In this document: piece by piece, positions 46,537 to 55,321 of the stretch
Position numbering within the stretch: position 1 is the stretch's first letter
Layout: each line of letters opens with the position of its first letter
Source: Marinihelvus sp963695135
GTDB taxonomy: Bacteria > Pseudomonadota > Gammaproteobacteria > Xanthomonadales > SZUA-36
NCBI GenBank assembly: GCA_963695135.1
Contig: CAVOGA010000002.1
Location: forward strand, 186,001 to 250,000
Direction: 5' to 3'
DNA length: 64,000 nt
Notes under the pieces: model-generated
Database searches by the model: none
Seen by the model: only the letters and a program-made list of their open reading frames with translations
Told to the model about the DNA's origin: nothing
Position numbers and translations under genes: made by a program

Positions 46537-47355
46537 ATGATGAAGCATTTTCTGGCCGGCGCCCTGGTGCTCGCGAGCGCACAGGTTTTTGCCCAGGACA
46601 GTTACCCCGAGCGCGTGTCCGCCGCATCCGTCGGTGAACATCGCTCCGCGGCAAACCGGGAGCGGAATGAATACCGTCACCCGACACAGACCCTGTCGTT
46701 TTTCGGCTTCGAAGAAGGCATGACCGTGCTCGAGATCTGGCCGGGCGGCGGCTGGTACACGGAAATCCTCGCGCCGGCGATTCGCGGGCATGGCCAGTTT
46801 GTGATCGCCAACTGGGACCAGGATGTCGAGGGCCAGCCGGATTACCGTTATAGTTTGCCGGCACAGTTGCAGAGCAAGTTCGACGCCAACCCCGAAATCT
46901 ACGACCAGGTCGCCGTGGTGGCCTATTCACCGCCGGAATCCGCGTCCCTGGGCGATGCCGCCAGCTACGACCTGATCCTGACCTTCCGCAACGTGCACGG
47001 CTGGATCGGTGATGGCATTGCAGATGCCGTGTTCGCGGAGTTCGCGCGGGTGCTCAAGCCGGGCGGCGTGCTCGGGGTAGTGCAGCACCAGGCCCCGGAG
47101 GGCAGTGATCCCGCGGAGAGTGCCGCCATGGGCTATGTTCCCGTCAGCGCCGTGAAAGCGCTGGCCGAAGGCGCGGGCCTGGTTTTTGAAGGCTCCAGTC
47201 CGGTCAACAACAACCCGCTGGATACCGCCGATCATCCCGAGGGGGTCTGGACCCTGCCGCCGGGATTCGCGCTTGGTGAGCAGGACCGCGACGCCTACAT
47301 GGCCATCGGTGAATCCAACCGCATGACCCTGAAGTTCGTCAAACCCGCTGACTGA
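46537..47355 (+). CDS. Exported SAM methyltransferase-like protein
   Basis: A 272-residue protein with a clear signal peptide (MKHFLAGALVLASAQVFAQ) before a Rossmann-like methyltransferase domain. Motif I reads VLEIWPGGGWYTEILAP (about residue 64-80) and the later RVLKPGGVLGVVQHQAP (about 171-187) matches the usual post-motif. Export of a SAM-dependent enzyme is puzzling because SAM is cytoplasmic, so a different ligand or role is possible. ATG 46537 has AGGAG 8 bp upstream. It follows the RND pump by 52 bp and may belong to that operon. Confidence 0.8.
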   Translation: MMKHFLAGALVLASAQVFAQDSYPERVSAASVGEHRSAANRERNEYRHPTQTLSFFGFEEGMTVLEIWPGGGWYTEILAPAIRGHGQFVIANWDQDVEGQPDYRYSLPAQLQSKFDANPEIYDQVAVVAYSPPESASLGDAASYDLILTFRNVHGWIGDGIADAVFAEFARVLKPGGVLGVVQHQAPEGSDPAESAAMGYVPVSAVKALAEGAGLVFEGSSPVNNNPLDTADHPEGVWTLPPGFALGEQDRDAYMAIGESNRMTLKFVKPAD

Positions 47356-47364
47356 TCCCGGCAC

Positions 47365-47390
47365 CCGGGGCCGGCCCGTGCCGGCCCCGG
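47365..47390. terminator. GC-rich hairpin between convergent genes
   Basis: 11-bp perfect stem CCGGGGCCGGC / GCCGGCCCCGG with loop CCGT and no T-run. It sits in the 36-bp gap between two convergent stops and could stop transcription from both sides. Confidence 0.55.
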
Positions 47391-47391
47391 T

Positions 47392-49503
47392 CTACCCGTC
47401 GTCCGTGTTCACCGGGACGGCAAATCCACCCGTTTCCCCGGCAAGGTGGCGACGCCACATTTCCGCATAGGCCGCCTCGATGTGCCGGGTCGTGGCCGCT
47501 GTGTCAAACAGCGGGTTGCGGTCCCGCCCCTCGACCAGTTGCTTGCGCAGAGACGCCAGGCGTTGCGGATGCCGTGACAGTTCAAGCGCCTGTGCCCGGT
47601 AGCCGGCCGGGGTGTCGCAAATCATCTGCTCCAGGCCGGAGGCCGCGAGCAGACTGGCCCCGACCCGGGATGCGAAGGTGTCACCCGCCAGCGTCAGTAC
47701 CGGGCAGCCCATCCACAAGGCATCCGAGGCGGTGGTGTGCGCGTTGTAGGGCCAGCTGTCCAGGAACAGGTCCGCGTGATGGTACAACTCCAGGTAGGCC
47801 TCCAGGGGCCGGGATTTGCTGAACACCAGCCGTGCCGGATCTACCCCGGCGTCCGCCGCCATCGCGCGCAGGTTGCGGGCCACTTCCGGTGCGGAATGGC
47901 GTCCAAGCAGCCACAGCACGCTGTGCGGGGCGCCGCGCAAGATTTCCATCCAGCTGGCGAAGGTGTCCGGCTGAAACTTCCAGGCGTTGTTGAAGCAGCA
48001 AAACACCAAGCCTTGCGCCGGCAGGCCATGCTCCCCGCGGCTTGTCACGGGCGGGGGCAGCGGGCGCTGCCGGTCGTTGACCTGGTAGCTGCAGGGCAGT
48101 TGCACCAGCTGTTCCGAGTAATCCGCCTGGTGTGCTGCAGGCGTCACCCGGTGGTCGCCGAGCAGGTAGTCGATGAATGGCGCGCCCATCGTGCCGGGAT
48201 AGCCAAGGTACTGAACCTGCACCGGCGCCGGGCGCAGGGCCATCACGCCGGTGGCTGCTTCCAGCGTATGGCCCTTGAGGTCGATCAGAATGTCCACGCC
48301 GTCAGCGCGGATACGCTCCGCGGCCGCATGGGTGGACAGCTGCCGGATGTCGATAAATTCATCGAAGGCGTTTTCCAGCCTGGCGCGGACCGGGCTGCCG
48401 TCGTCCCGGCTGTTGGAATAGGCCAGCACCCGGAAGCGGTCCCGGTCATGGGCCTCGAACAGCCCCGCGGCCAGGTAGGCGGTCGGATGACGGTAGTAAT
48501 CGGCGGACAGGTAAGCGATCGTGAGCCGGTCCCCGGGGTCCCGCGTCGATGCCGGCCCGCGCAGCGTCCGCTCCGCGCGCCACTGCTTAGCCCAGAGCGT
48601 GGCGCAGTCAAGCTGTTCCCGGCGGCTGCTGTTTTCGGCCAGAAAAGAAAAGGGCGTCAGTCCTTCGGTTCCGGCGCGGATGCCGTTCCGGAACCGCTCC
48701 AGCAGGCGATCCGTGCCGTCCCAGGCGCACAGCTGCCGCCGGCAGAACAGCGCTGCCGACAGTGCACCCCCATGGTCGGGTTGCAGTCCGGTTGCGGCTT
48801 CAAAGCACGCCAGGGATTCGGTCACCCGGCCCAGTTCCGTCAGCGCCAAACCCTCCGTATACGCCAGGTTGGCATCGTCCGGGCGCAGGCGCCGGGCCTG
48901 CCGGCAAGCCGCCAGCGCGGCCTCGCTATCGCCCAGGTTGATCAGTGCATCGGCGCGCACGCCGAGGGCCTCCGCCAGGTCCGGCGCGATGGCCAGGGCG
49001 CGTTCGGCAGCCGCCAGCGCGTCACGGTAGCGTCGCTGTTGCAGGTAGAGGGTGGCCAGGTTGTAAAGCGGGACGGGGCTTTGCGGTTCGCAGGTCCGGG
49101 CGCGCTCGTAGGCATCCCGGGCTTGTTCCGGCCGGCCGCCGGCCTGGGCAAGCTTGCCCAGGCCCAGCCAGGCGCTGGCGATGGAATCGTCCAGCTCCAG
49201 TGCGTGCTGAAAGTGCGAGCGGGCCTGGTCCGGCTTGCCCAGCGCCTGGCAGACGATTGCCAGGTTCACCCAGGAATCCGGGATCCCCGGGGCGGTCCGG
49301 CGGGCCTGTTCCAGGAAGGGTTCGGCCATTGCGCTGCGCCCGGACTGGTGGAGCAGGGTGCCAAGATAAAGGTTGGCGTGGAAGTCCCCGGGGTCGCGGG
49401 CAAGCACTGCCCGGTAAACGCGGTGGGCCGCCGCCAGGTTGCCGTGCTGATGCTGCTCCAGGGCGCGCAGGATCTCCGCCGAGGGAGGGCTCGGATCGGT
49501 CAT
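47392..49503 (-). CDS. TPR-domain O-GlcNAc transferase-like glycosyltransferase (GT41)
   Basis: A 703-residue protein. The first about 270 residues are tandem TPRs (AAHRVYRAVLARDPGDFHAN, SHFQHALELDDSIASAWLG, RDAYERARTCEPQSPVPLY, CFEAATGLQPDH). The rest is the OGT/SPINDLY catalytic region: LTIAYLSADYYRHPTAYLAA, DILIDLKGHTLEAATGVMAL, PVQVQYLGYPGTMGAPFIDY, LVFCCFNNAWKFQPDTFASW (with the Lys that binds UDP), LFLDSWPYNAHTTASDALWM and GCPVLTLAGDTFASRVGASL. Bacterial relatives glycosylate proteins such as adhesins or flagellin; the target here is unknown. Confidence 0.92.
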   Translation of the reverse strand: MTDPSPPSAEILRALEQHQHGNLAAAHRVYRAVLARDPGDFHANLYLGTLLHQSGRSAMAEPFLEQARRTAPGIPDSWVNLAIVCQALGKPDQARSHFQHALELDDSIASAWLGLGKLAQAGGRPEQARDAYERARTCEPQSPVPLYNLATLYLQQRRYRDALAAAERALAIAPDLAEALGVRADALINLGDSEAALAACRQARRLRPDDANLAYTEGLALTELGRVTESLACFEAATGLQPDHGGALSAALFCRRQLCAWDGTDRLLERFRNGIRAGTEGLTPFSFLAENSSRREQLDCATLWAKQWRAERTLRGPASTRDPGDRLTIAYLSADYYRHPTAYLAAGLFEAHDRDRFRVLAYSNSRDDGSPVRARLENAFDEFIDIRQLSTHAAAERIRADGVDILIDLKGHTLEAATGVMALRPAPVQVQYLGYPGTMGAPFIDYLLGDHRVTPAAHQADYSEQLVQLPCSYQVNDRQRPLPPPVTSRGEHGLPAQGLVFCCFNNAWKFQPDTFASWMEILRGAPHSVLWLLGRHSAPEVARNLRAMAADAGVDPARLVFSKSRPLEAYLELYHHADLFLDSWPYNAHTTASDALWMGCPVLTLAGDTFASRVGASLLAASGLEQMICDTPAGYRAQALELSRHPQRLASLRKQLVEGRDRNPLFDTAATTRHIEAAYAEMWRRHLAGETGGFAVPVNTDDG

Positions 49504-49648
49504 GACTCAGCGGCGCGGCGGCGGTGGCATCATGGACAAATTGTAAATGATCGCGCGGATTCCAGCGCACGGCTCGATGGCGGGCAGGCGATTCCCCTGA
49601 TGCCCTTAATCGCTTAGCATCCCCGGTTTGCCGCAGGAAGACGTCACC

Positions 49649-50884
49649 ATGACGGCCAAGTCGATCGCCACCAACAATGCGCTCCAGGGCGTCAGCTACG
49701 AGATTCGCGGGGACCTCGCGCTGCGGGCGCTGGAGCTTGAGCGCCAGGGGTTCGAAATCATCCAGCTCAATATCGGTAACGTCGGCCTGTTCGGCTTCCG
49801 GGCGCCGGAAACGCTGCGCCTGGCCATGATCGAAAACCTGGGACAGTCCGAAGCCTATTGCCACCAGAAAGGGGTGTTCACGGCACGGGAAGCCGTGGTC
49901 ATGCAGCAGCAGAGCCGTGGTGTGCTGGATGTGACCGCCGATGATGTTTTTATCGGTAATGGTGTCAGCGAACTGATCGAGCTGTGCCTGCGCGCCCTGC
50001 TCAATGAGGGTGATGAGGTGCTGCTGCCGAGCCCGGATTACCCGTTGTGGAGTGCTTCCACGGTATTGAACCGCGCCACGCCGGTGTACTACCCGTGTAC
50101 GCCGGAGAATGGCTTTGAGCCTGATCCGGAGGCCATTGAGCGCCTGATCACGCCGCGCACGCGGGCCATTGTCGTCATTAACCCCAACAATCCCACCGGC
50201 GCGGTCTACAGCGAGCGAACGCTGCGCGCCATCGCCGGGCTGGCTGAACGCCACCAGCTGGTGGTGTTCAGCGATGAAATCTATGACCAGATGCTGTACG
50301 ACGACGCGCGCTTTGTGCCGCTGGCCAGCCTGGTCAGCAACACGTTATGCGTAACCCTCAGCGGACTGTCCAAGGTATACCGCGCCTGCGGCTACCGGAT
50401 CGGCTGGGCCGTGTTCAGCGGGGAGCGCTCCGGGGCCAGGGACTACCTGCACGCGGTCGAGATGCTGGCGTCCCTGCGCCTGTGCGCCAATGTGCCGGGG
50501 CAATGGGCGGTGCAGACAGCGCTCGGCGGGCAGCAGAGCATACAACGGCTGACCGCGCCCGGGGGGCGGCTGTTCGAATCGCGCCAGGCGATGATTGACG
50601 GGGTTAAACGCAGCCGGTTCCTGTCCCTGGTCGAGCCGCGTGGCGCCATGTACGGCTTCGTGCGGGTAGATACCGCGCTGGTGCCGGGCTTTGACGACAA
50701 GGCCTTTGCCCTGTCATTGCTGGAAAACCACCACGTGCTGCTGACTCCGGGCAGCAGCTTCAACGTGCCTTACCGGGACCATTTCCGCATCACGACCCTG
50801 CCGGCGCCGGACCAGTACGCGCGGGTATTTGAACGAATCGAAGCGGAACTGGAGTCAATGGCGCGCCTGGAGCCGCCGGGCTGA
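49649..50884 (+). CDS. alaA: PLP-dependent aminotransferase, AlaA (glutamate-pyruvate) type
   Basis: A 411-residue class I/II aminotransferase. It begins with GVSYEIRGDLALRALELE and LNIGNVGLFGF, a block found in AlaA/YfbQ proteins. PLP-site residues: VINPNNPTGAVYS (Asn), FSDEIYDQMLYD (Asp and Tyr) and LSGLSKVYRACGYRIGW, where Lys forms the Schiff base (about residue 240). It would interconvert alanine and pyruvate with glutamate. ATG 49649 was preferred to an upstream TTG at 49628. Divergent from the glycosyltransferase gene. Confidence 0.88.
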   Translation: MTAKSIATNNALQGVSYEIRGDLALRALELERQGFEIIQLNIGNVGLFGFRAPETLRLAMIENLGQSEAYCHQKGVFTAREAVVMQQQSRGVLDVTADDVFIGNGVSELIELCLRALLNEGDEVLLPSPDYPLWSASTVLNRATPVYYPCTPENGFEPDPEAIERLITPRTRAIVVINPNNPTGAVYSERTLRAIAGLAERHQLVVFSDEIYDQMLYDDARFVPLASLVSNTLCVTLSGLSKVYRACGYRIGWAVFSGERSGARDYLHAVEMLASLRLCANVPGQWAVQTALGGQQSIQRLTAPGGRLFESRQAMIDGVKRSRFLSLVEPRGAMYGFVRVDTALVPGFDDKAFALSLLENHHVLLTPGSSFNVPYRDHFRITTLPAPDQYARVFERIEAELESMARLEPPG

Positions 50885-50912
50885 GGCCCGGCGGTCCGTC
50901 CGCTTTACGGGC

Positions 50913-51932
50913 TCAGTCCTTAACGCCCAACCGCTGGTGCATGATGGGGCTGGTGGTCGTGTACTGGAGGTGAACCTTCCGCTCCGGATTGAGCTGGTGT
51001 TTGATCGCGAATGCGGCCAGCGCCGCCTCGTGGAAGCCGCTCAGGATCAGTTTTTTCTTGCCCGGGTAGGTGTTGATGTCCCCGACCGCGTACACGCCGG
51101 GCATCGACGTCTGGAACTTCTCGGTGTCCACCGGGAGCTGGCGCTTGTCAATTTCCAGGCCCCAGTCGGCAATCGGTCCGAGATTGGGTGACAGGCCGTA
51201 GAAGACGTAGGCTGCATCGGCCCTCAGCTCATGTGCCTGGTCCTCATCGTCAACCACCTTGAGCCCCCGGAAGGTGTCGCCCTCGACCAGGATCTCCCGC
51301 ACCATGCCGTGCAGTTCCCGCACCTTGCCTGCCGCCACGAGTTCCTGCATCCGGCTTACCGAGGCCGGGGCGGCGCGGTATTCCGGCCGCCGGTGAACCA
51401 GGGTCATGCTGTTGACCTTGTCGTGCAGTTCGATCACCCAGTCCAGGGCTGAATCACCGCCGCCGAGAATCAGGATGTCCCGGCCTGCCAGTTCCTCCGG
51501 ATTGCGGATGCGGTAATGCACCTGCCGGTCTTCGAAGGCTTCCGCGCCCTTCAGCCGGCGCGGCTGGAAGGCGCCAAGCCCGGCGGCGATGACGACCGCG
51601 GCGGTATCGAATTCCGTTCCCTTCGAGGTGCGCAGCAGGAACCTGCCGTTGTCGCGCGGTTCAAAGTCCGTGACCGTCTGGGCCAGGTGGAACTGCGGGT
51701 CAAAAGGCTTGATCTGCTCCATCAGCCGGTCGACCAGTTCCTGGGCGCCCACCACGGGCAGGGCCGGAATATCGTAGATGGGCTTGTCGGGGTACAGCTC
51801 GGTGCACTGGCCGCCTACCTGGGGCAGGGCGTCAACGACATGCGCCCGCACGTCCAGCAGGCCAAGTTCAAATACCTGGAACAGGCCGCAGGGGCCTGCG
51901 CCGATGATCACGACGTCGGTTTCGATGGGCAT
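50913..51932 (-). CDS. Thioredoxin reductase-like ferredoxin/flavodoxin-NADP(+) reductase
   Basis: A 339-residue FAD/NAD(P) protein. FAD motif DVVIIGAGPCGLFQVFELG (about residue 6-24), NADPH motif ILILGGGDSALDWVIEL (about 154-170), second FAD motif GVYAVGDINTYPGKKKLIL. The redox CxxC of true thioredoxin reductase is missing, which fits the YumC/FNR2 class that reduces ferredoxin. ATG 51932 has AAGGA upstream; the frame stays open far upstream by chance. Convergent with alaA. Confidence 0.9.
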   Translation of the reverse strand: MPIETDVVIIGAGPCGLFQVFELGLLDVRAHVVDALPQVGGQCTELYPDKPIYDIPALPVVGAQELVDRLMEQIKPFDPQFHLAQTVTDFEPRDNGRFLLRTSKGTEFDTAAVVIAAGLGAFQPRRLKGAEAFEDRQVHYRIRNPEELAGRDILILGGGDSALDWVIELHDKVNSMTLVHRRPEYRAAPASVSRMQELVAAGKVRELHGMVREILVEGDTFRGLKVVDDEDQAHELRADAAYVFYGLSPNLGPIADWGLEIDKRQLPVDTEKFQTSMPGVYAVGDINTYPGKKKLILSGFHEAALAAFAIKHQLNPERKVHLQYTTTSPIMHQRLGVKD

Positions 51933-52013
51933 GTTATTCCTTGCGTTCGGTAGCGCTTTGTCGGGGTAACTTGTCATGCTAACTTGGGCTGAACCGCATG
52001 AATTCAAGCCGTC

Positions 52014-52742
52014 ATGAGCGCCAACAACCCCGAACCCCAACGCCCCGTGCGCCTGCAGCAGGCCTGGCTTGACCGCCTTGGTCCCGAATTTGAGCAGGAC
52101 TACATGGTGGACCTGCGCGCCTTTCTGCGCGAGCGCCAACACGCCGGCGCGACCATCTATCCACCGCCCGCCCAGTGGTTCAATGCCCTGAACAGCACGC
52201 CGTTTGACCAGGTGCGGGCGGTCATCCTCGGGCAGGACCCGTATCACGGCCCCGGCCAGGCCCACGGACTGTGCTTTTCCGTGCAACCGGGTTTGCCGGT
52301 GCCCCCCTCGCTGAAGAACATTTTCAAGGAGCGGGAGCAGGACCTGGGCATCCCGGCGCCCGATGACGGCTGTCTGCAGTCCTGGGCGGATCGCGGCGTG
52401 TTGCTGCTCAACGCGGTCTTGACGGTTGAGCGTGGCCAGGCTGGCGCCCACCAGGGCAAAGGCTGGGAGCAGTTCACCGACGTGGTGATCCGGGTGCTGA
52501 ATGCGGAGCGGGATGGCCTGGTGTTCATGCTCTGGGGCGGCTACGCGCTGAAAAAAGGCTCGATCATCGACCGCCGGCGGCATTGCGTGCTGACCGCGCC
52601 GCATCCCTCGCCGCTGTCCGCCCACCGCGGCTTTTTGGGGTGCCGGCACTTTTCCCGCGCCAACGAGTATCTGCAGAGCCGGGGGGATGCGCCGCTGGAC
52701 TGGTCCTTACCCCAGGATTCCGGCCACGGGCCCGCGTTCTAG
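52014..52742 (+). CDS. ung: Uracil-DNA glycosylase
   Basis: A 242-residue family 1 uracil-DNA glycosylase that removes uracil from DNA. The water-activating loop GQDPYHGPGQAHGLCFSV (about residue 73-90), the Ser/Pro loop VPPSLKNIFKE, the uracil-binding LLLNAVLTV and the HPSPLSAHRGF loop (about 196-206) are intact. Divergent from the ferredoxin reductase gene by 81 bp. Confidence 0.97.
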   Translation: MSANNPEPQRPVRLQQAWLDRLGPEFEQDYMVDLRAFLRERQHAGATIYPPPAQWFNALNSTPFDQVRAVILGQDPYHGPGQAHGLCFSVQPGLPVPPSLKNIFKEREQDLGIPAPDDGCLQSWADRGVLLLNAVLTVERGQAGAHQGKGWEQFTDVVIRVLNAERDGLVFMLWGGYALKKGSIIDRRRHCVLTAPHPSPLSAHRGFLGCRHFSRANEYLQSRGDAPLDWSLPQDSGHGPAF

Positions 52743-52752
52743 GCGATCCGCA

Positions 52753-53178
52753 TTACTGCAGGACGATCAGCCAGCCCAGGCGGACCCATAATGCAAGCAG
52801 TGCAATCGTGCTGCAGGCGAAAAGATAGAAGCGGTGCATGACCGCGTTATAGGACACATGCACCAGTGCGTGAAGAATGCGCAAGGAAACAAAAGCCCAG
52901 GCAAATGCCGCGAGTAACGGGTCGCGCAGCAATAGCGTGATGGCCAGCAGAACGGCGACGAAGAACAGAACCGGCAATTCGAACTGGTTCTGGAAATTGT
53001 CGGCGGCGGAAGCCGAGTCGGTCAGCTGTTCCCTGACGTGGGCCCGGGTTGGCGCCTGCTGCGGGTCGATTCGCTTTTTGGCGAACTCGGCAAGGCGCTT
53101 GATAAACATGATCGACAGCACGGCAAAGGTCAGCGCCACCTGGATCAGCAGCGGGTAGAGCAGGGGCTTGTAGAACAT
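52753..53178 (-). CDS. MAPEG family membrane protein
   Basis: A 141-residue protein with four predicted membrane helices (LYPLLIQVALTFAVLSIMF; FELPVLFFVAVLLAITLLL; LAAFAWAFVSLRILHALVHV; LFACSTIALLALWVRLGWLI). The pattern DNFQNQFELPVLFF followed by RILHALVHV is that of the bacterial MAPEG group related to glutathione transferases and leukotriene synthase. No specific substrate is known for these members. Confidence 0.88.
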   Translation of the reverse strand: MFYKPLLYPLLIQVALTFAVLSIMFIKRLAEFAKKRIDPQQAPTRAHVREQLTDSASAADNFQNQFELPVLFFVAVLLAITLLLRDPLLAAFAWAFVSLRILHALVHVSYNAVMHRFYLFACSTIALLALWVRLGWLIVLQ

Positions 53179-53230
53179 GGTTAATCGCTACCTGGACAAC
53201 ACGAAGCGCGCATTCTAGCAGAGCCCCTGA

Positions 53231-53257
53231 CGCCCGCCGACGATCTGTCGGCGGGCG
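53231..53257 (-). terminator. Hairpin downstream of the small membrane protein gene
   Basis: 11-bp stem CGCCCGCCGAC / GTCGGCGGGCG with loop GATCT, 20 bp after the stop of the minus-strand gene at 53278. No T-run, so only a moderate terminator candidate. Confidence 0.5.
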
Positions 53258-53277
53258 CTGTTAACGCCAGGTGTCGT

Positions 53278-53511
53278 TCAGGCGTAGTAGCGGCGTTCGC
53301 GCCAGCGTTCCCGGTAGGGTGGTTCGTACAGGGCCGCATCGATGATGGACCAGAGATGGATGATCCAGCCCAGCAGAATCATCCACAGCACAATGGTCAT
53401 AAGGAACATGAAGCCGGCCAGCAGCCAGCGCCCCTGCAGGAGTTGCCCCAGTCCGGGGATAAAGAAGCTGGCCAGGGCCGCCAGCACGTTGCCGCAGGAA
53501 CCTCTGCTCAT
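53278..53511 (-). CDS. Small TM2-like membrane protein
   Basis: A 77-residue protein with two hydrophobic segments. The first half, LASFFIPGLGQLLQGRWLLA, holds the P-G-L-G-Q-L-xx-G/R turn seen in TM2-type and related two-helix proteins. The second helix is FLMTIVLWMILLGWIIHLW. A basic, aromatic tail (YRERWRERRYYA) ends it. ATG 53511 has GGAG upstream. Function unknown. Confidence 0.75.
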   Translation of the reverse strand: MSRGSCGNVLAALASFFIPGLGQLLQGRWLLAGFMFLMTIVLWMILLGWIIHLWSIIDAALYEPPYRERWRERRYYA

Positions 53512-53631
53512 TGCCGTTTCTCCTTGCTGAATGGTTACACAAGAAAATATGCAGAAAGCGTGCCAGTTTATAAATACAGTTAAAACAGATAGTTACGATA
53601 CAGCGGCATGCAGGTCCACCGGTTAATTTCG

Positions 53632-54363
53632 CTAATTGTTACGCCAGTCCTGGTTTCCTGACCGTTTACCGCCCCCGCCGCAGCCATGAAACATCATGGG
53701 CATCGTCAACCAGGGCCGCATGGCATCCATGGCCTCCTGGCGTCCGCAGTAGGTCTTGCCATCCGGGGTGCGAATGACCACCCGCTGGGCACCCCCGGGC
53801 TCCAGCCAGCGGTCCATGATCTCGACCTCGGAAGGAGCGGTCATGCCGTCAAAGGCGTTGCTTTGCCCGGGGAGCACGGGGCGGGCGAGGCGCTGCAGGG
53901 TCTCAGAGTGGGTTTCCCTTGCCAATCCCTGTGACTTTTCCGGTTCACCCCAGTCCATGCGGGCAACGGCCTCGAGCAATTCAGCCCGCACAAGATCCGG
54001 GACCGGTTCCTGCTGTGGTTCAACCGGCAACCCGGCCGGCGCAGGCGTCAGGGTAGCTTCCTGGTTGTCTGCGCGGGCCGGGGTCGCCGGCGTTACCTGG
54101 TCGGGCGCCTCGGCCTGGTCAGGAACAGCCATTTCGACCGGCTCCTGCGGCACGATGAGGGGCTCAGGGGCAACGTCGATCAGCGGGGTCTCGAACTGCA
54201 ATGCGACCTCCAACGGCGGGGCGGGAAGCGGCTCCTTGTCCGATGGAATGCCCAGGAGCAGCAGGTGGAGCAGGAGCGCCAACAGGATGAAATTCGCCGG
54301 CATGCGCTTGCGGCGGTCACTGATGTCGCGGAATACCGGCGTTTCGAGGGCAATTGCGCTCAT
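53632..54363 (-). CDS. Hypothetical single-pass membrane protein with a TonB-like layout
   Basis: A 243-residue protein I cannot name. It has a short basic N-terminus, one membrane helix (ANFILLALLLHLLLLGI, about residue 23-39), a long Pro/Glu/Ala-rich region (about 45-120) and a C-terminal domain with two Cys (KTYCGRQEAM and MFHGCGGGG). The layout recalls TonB or energy-transducer-like periplasmic proteins, but the end of the protein is not a TonB C-terminal domain. Start ATG 54363; no operon partner is evident. Confidence 0.65.
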   Translation of the reverse strand: MSAIALETPVFRDISDRRKRMPANFILLALLLHLLLLGIPSDKEPLPAPPLEVALQFETPLIDVAPEPLIVPQEPVEMAVPDQAEAPDQVTPATPARADNQEATLTPAPAGLPVEPQQEPVPDLVRAELLEAVARMDWGEPEKSQGLARETHSETLQRLARPVLPGQSNAFDGMTAPSEVEIMDRWLEPGGAQRVVIRTPDGKTYCGRQEAMDAMRPWLTMPMMFHGCGGGGKRSGNQDWRNN

Positions 54364-54503
54364 GATTCCAATGATGCCAGCTGGCGCTTAAAACCGTGTT
54401 AATCCCACTGTGCGACCGGCGTTTCACCTGCAAGGTTTATGCCGCTGCCAACCGCGGGCGGGATATAATGCCGGATTGTCACCAGACTTCGCGAGCCAGG
54501 CCC

Positions 54504-55298
54504 ATGCCAGTCCCCTTCGAGGCCATCGCCGAGTGTATCGTCATGGACGATCCGCGCGCGAAAAGCGCGGCGGTGAGCGAACTGTGGGAGCAGGTGCAGC
54601 GTGACGGGCTTGCCAGGCCGCCCGGGTCAGCGGCGCCCCCCATCGGGGACCCCGGTCGACCGCTACGTCCCGAGCTGGTGGCCCCGCAGGCGGTGCCGCG
54701 GCGACGGCTGGGCAGCCGGGAAGGCCGTGCGGCGCTGGTTCACGCGATCGCCCATATCGAATTTAACGCAATCAACCTCGCCCTGGATGCGGCCTGGCGG
54801 TTTCGCGACCTGCCGGCGGACTTCACCCTGGACTGGTTGTCCGTCGCGGCCGACGAGGCGCGGCATTTTTGCCTGCTCGACGACCGGCTTGGCGAGCTGG
54901 ACGCGGCCTACGGTGATTTTCCCGCCCACAATGGCCTGTGGGACATGGCGGTGCGCACCGCCCATGACTGCCTGGAGCGGATGGCGCTGGTGCCACGGGT
55001 GCTGGAGGCGCGGGGTCTGGACGTGACCCCGGGCATGATTGAACGTCTGCAACAGGCGGGTGATGACCGGACCATCGCAGCCCTGGAAGTGATCCTCGCC
55101 GAGGAGGTGCGCCACGTGGAGATCGGCACACGTTGGTTCCATTACTGCTGTGCGCGGGCGGGGGTGGATCCGGACCAGACTTTTTTGCGGCTGCTGCATG
55201 AACGTTTCGATGACGGGCTGCGCGGCCCGTTCAACGTACCGGCGCGCACTGCGGCGGGCTTTTCACAACACGAACTGGAGGCAATTGGAGCGCTCTGA
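54504..55298 (+). CDS. DUF455 ferritin-like family protein
   Basis: A 264-residue helical protein. Carboxylate/His iron-type motifs are visible: HAIAHIEFNAINLALDAAW, SVAADEARHFCLLDDRL (ExxRH) and ILAEEVRHVEIGTRWF (ExxRHxxxG). This is the two-fold ferritin-like pattern of DUF455. Function not established. I place the start at ATG 54504; ATG 54468 in frame is possible. The methyltransferase gene follows after 23 bp. Confidence 0.85.
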   Translation: MPVPFEAIAECIVMDDPRAKSAAVSELWEQVQRDGLARPPGSAAPPIGDPGRPLRPELVAPQAVPRRRLGSREGRAALVHAIAHIEFNAINLALDAAWRFRDLPADFTLDWLSVAADEARHFCLLDDRLGELDAAYGDFPAHNGLWDMAVRTAHDCLERMALVPRVLEARGLDVTPGMIERLQQAGDDRTIAALEVILAEEVRHVEIGTRWFHYCCARAGVDPDQTFLRLLHERFDDGLRGPFNVPARTAAGFSQHELEAIGAL

Positions 55299-55321
55299 GG
55301 CAGGGGCCGGACCAACCACTG

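Noticed and set aside
47737..49617. 626-codon open frame antisense to the glycosyltransferase
   Set aside because: Mirror frame of a real TPR-OGT gene; no domain pattern.
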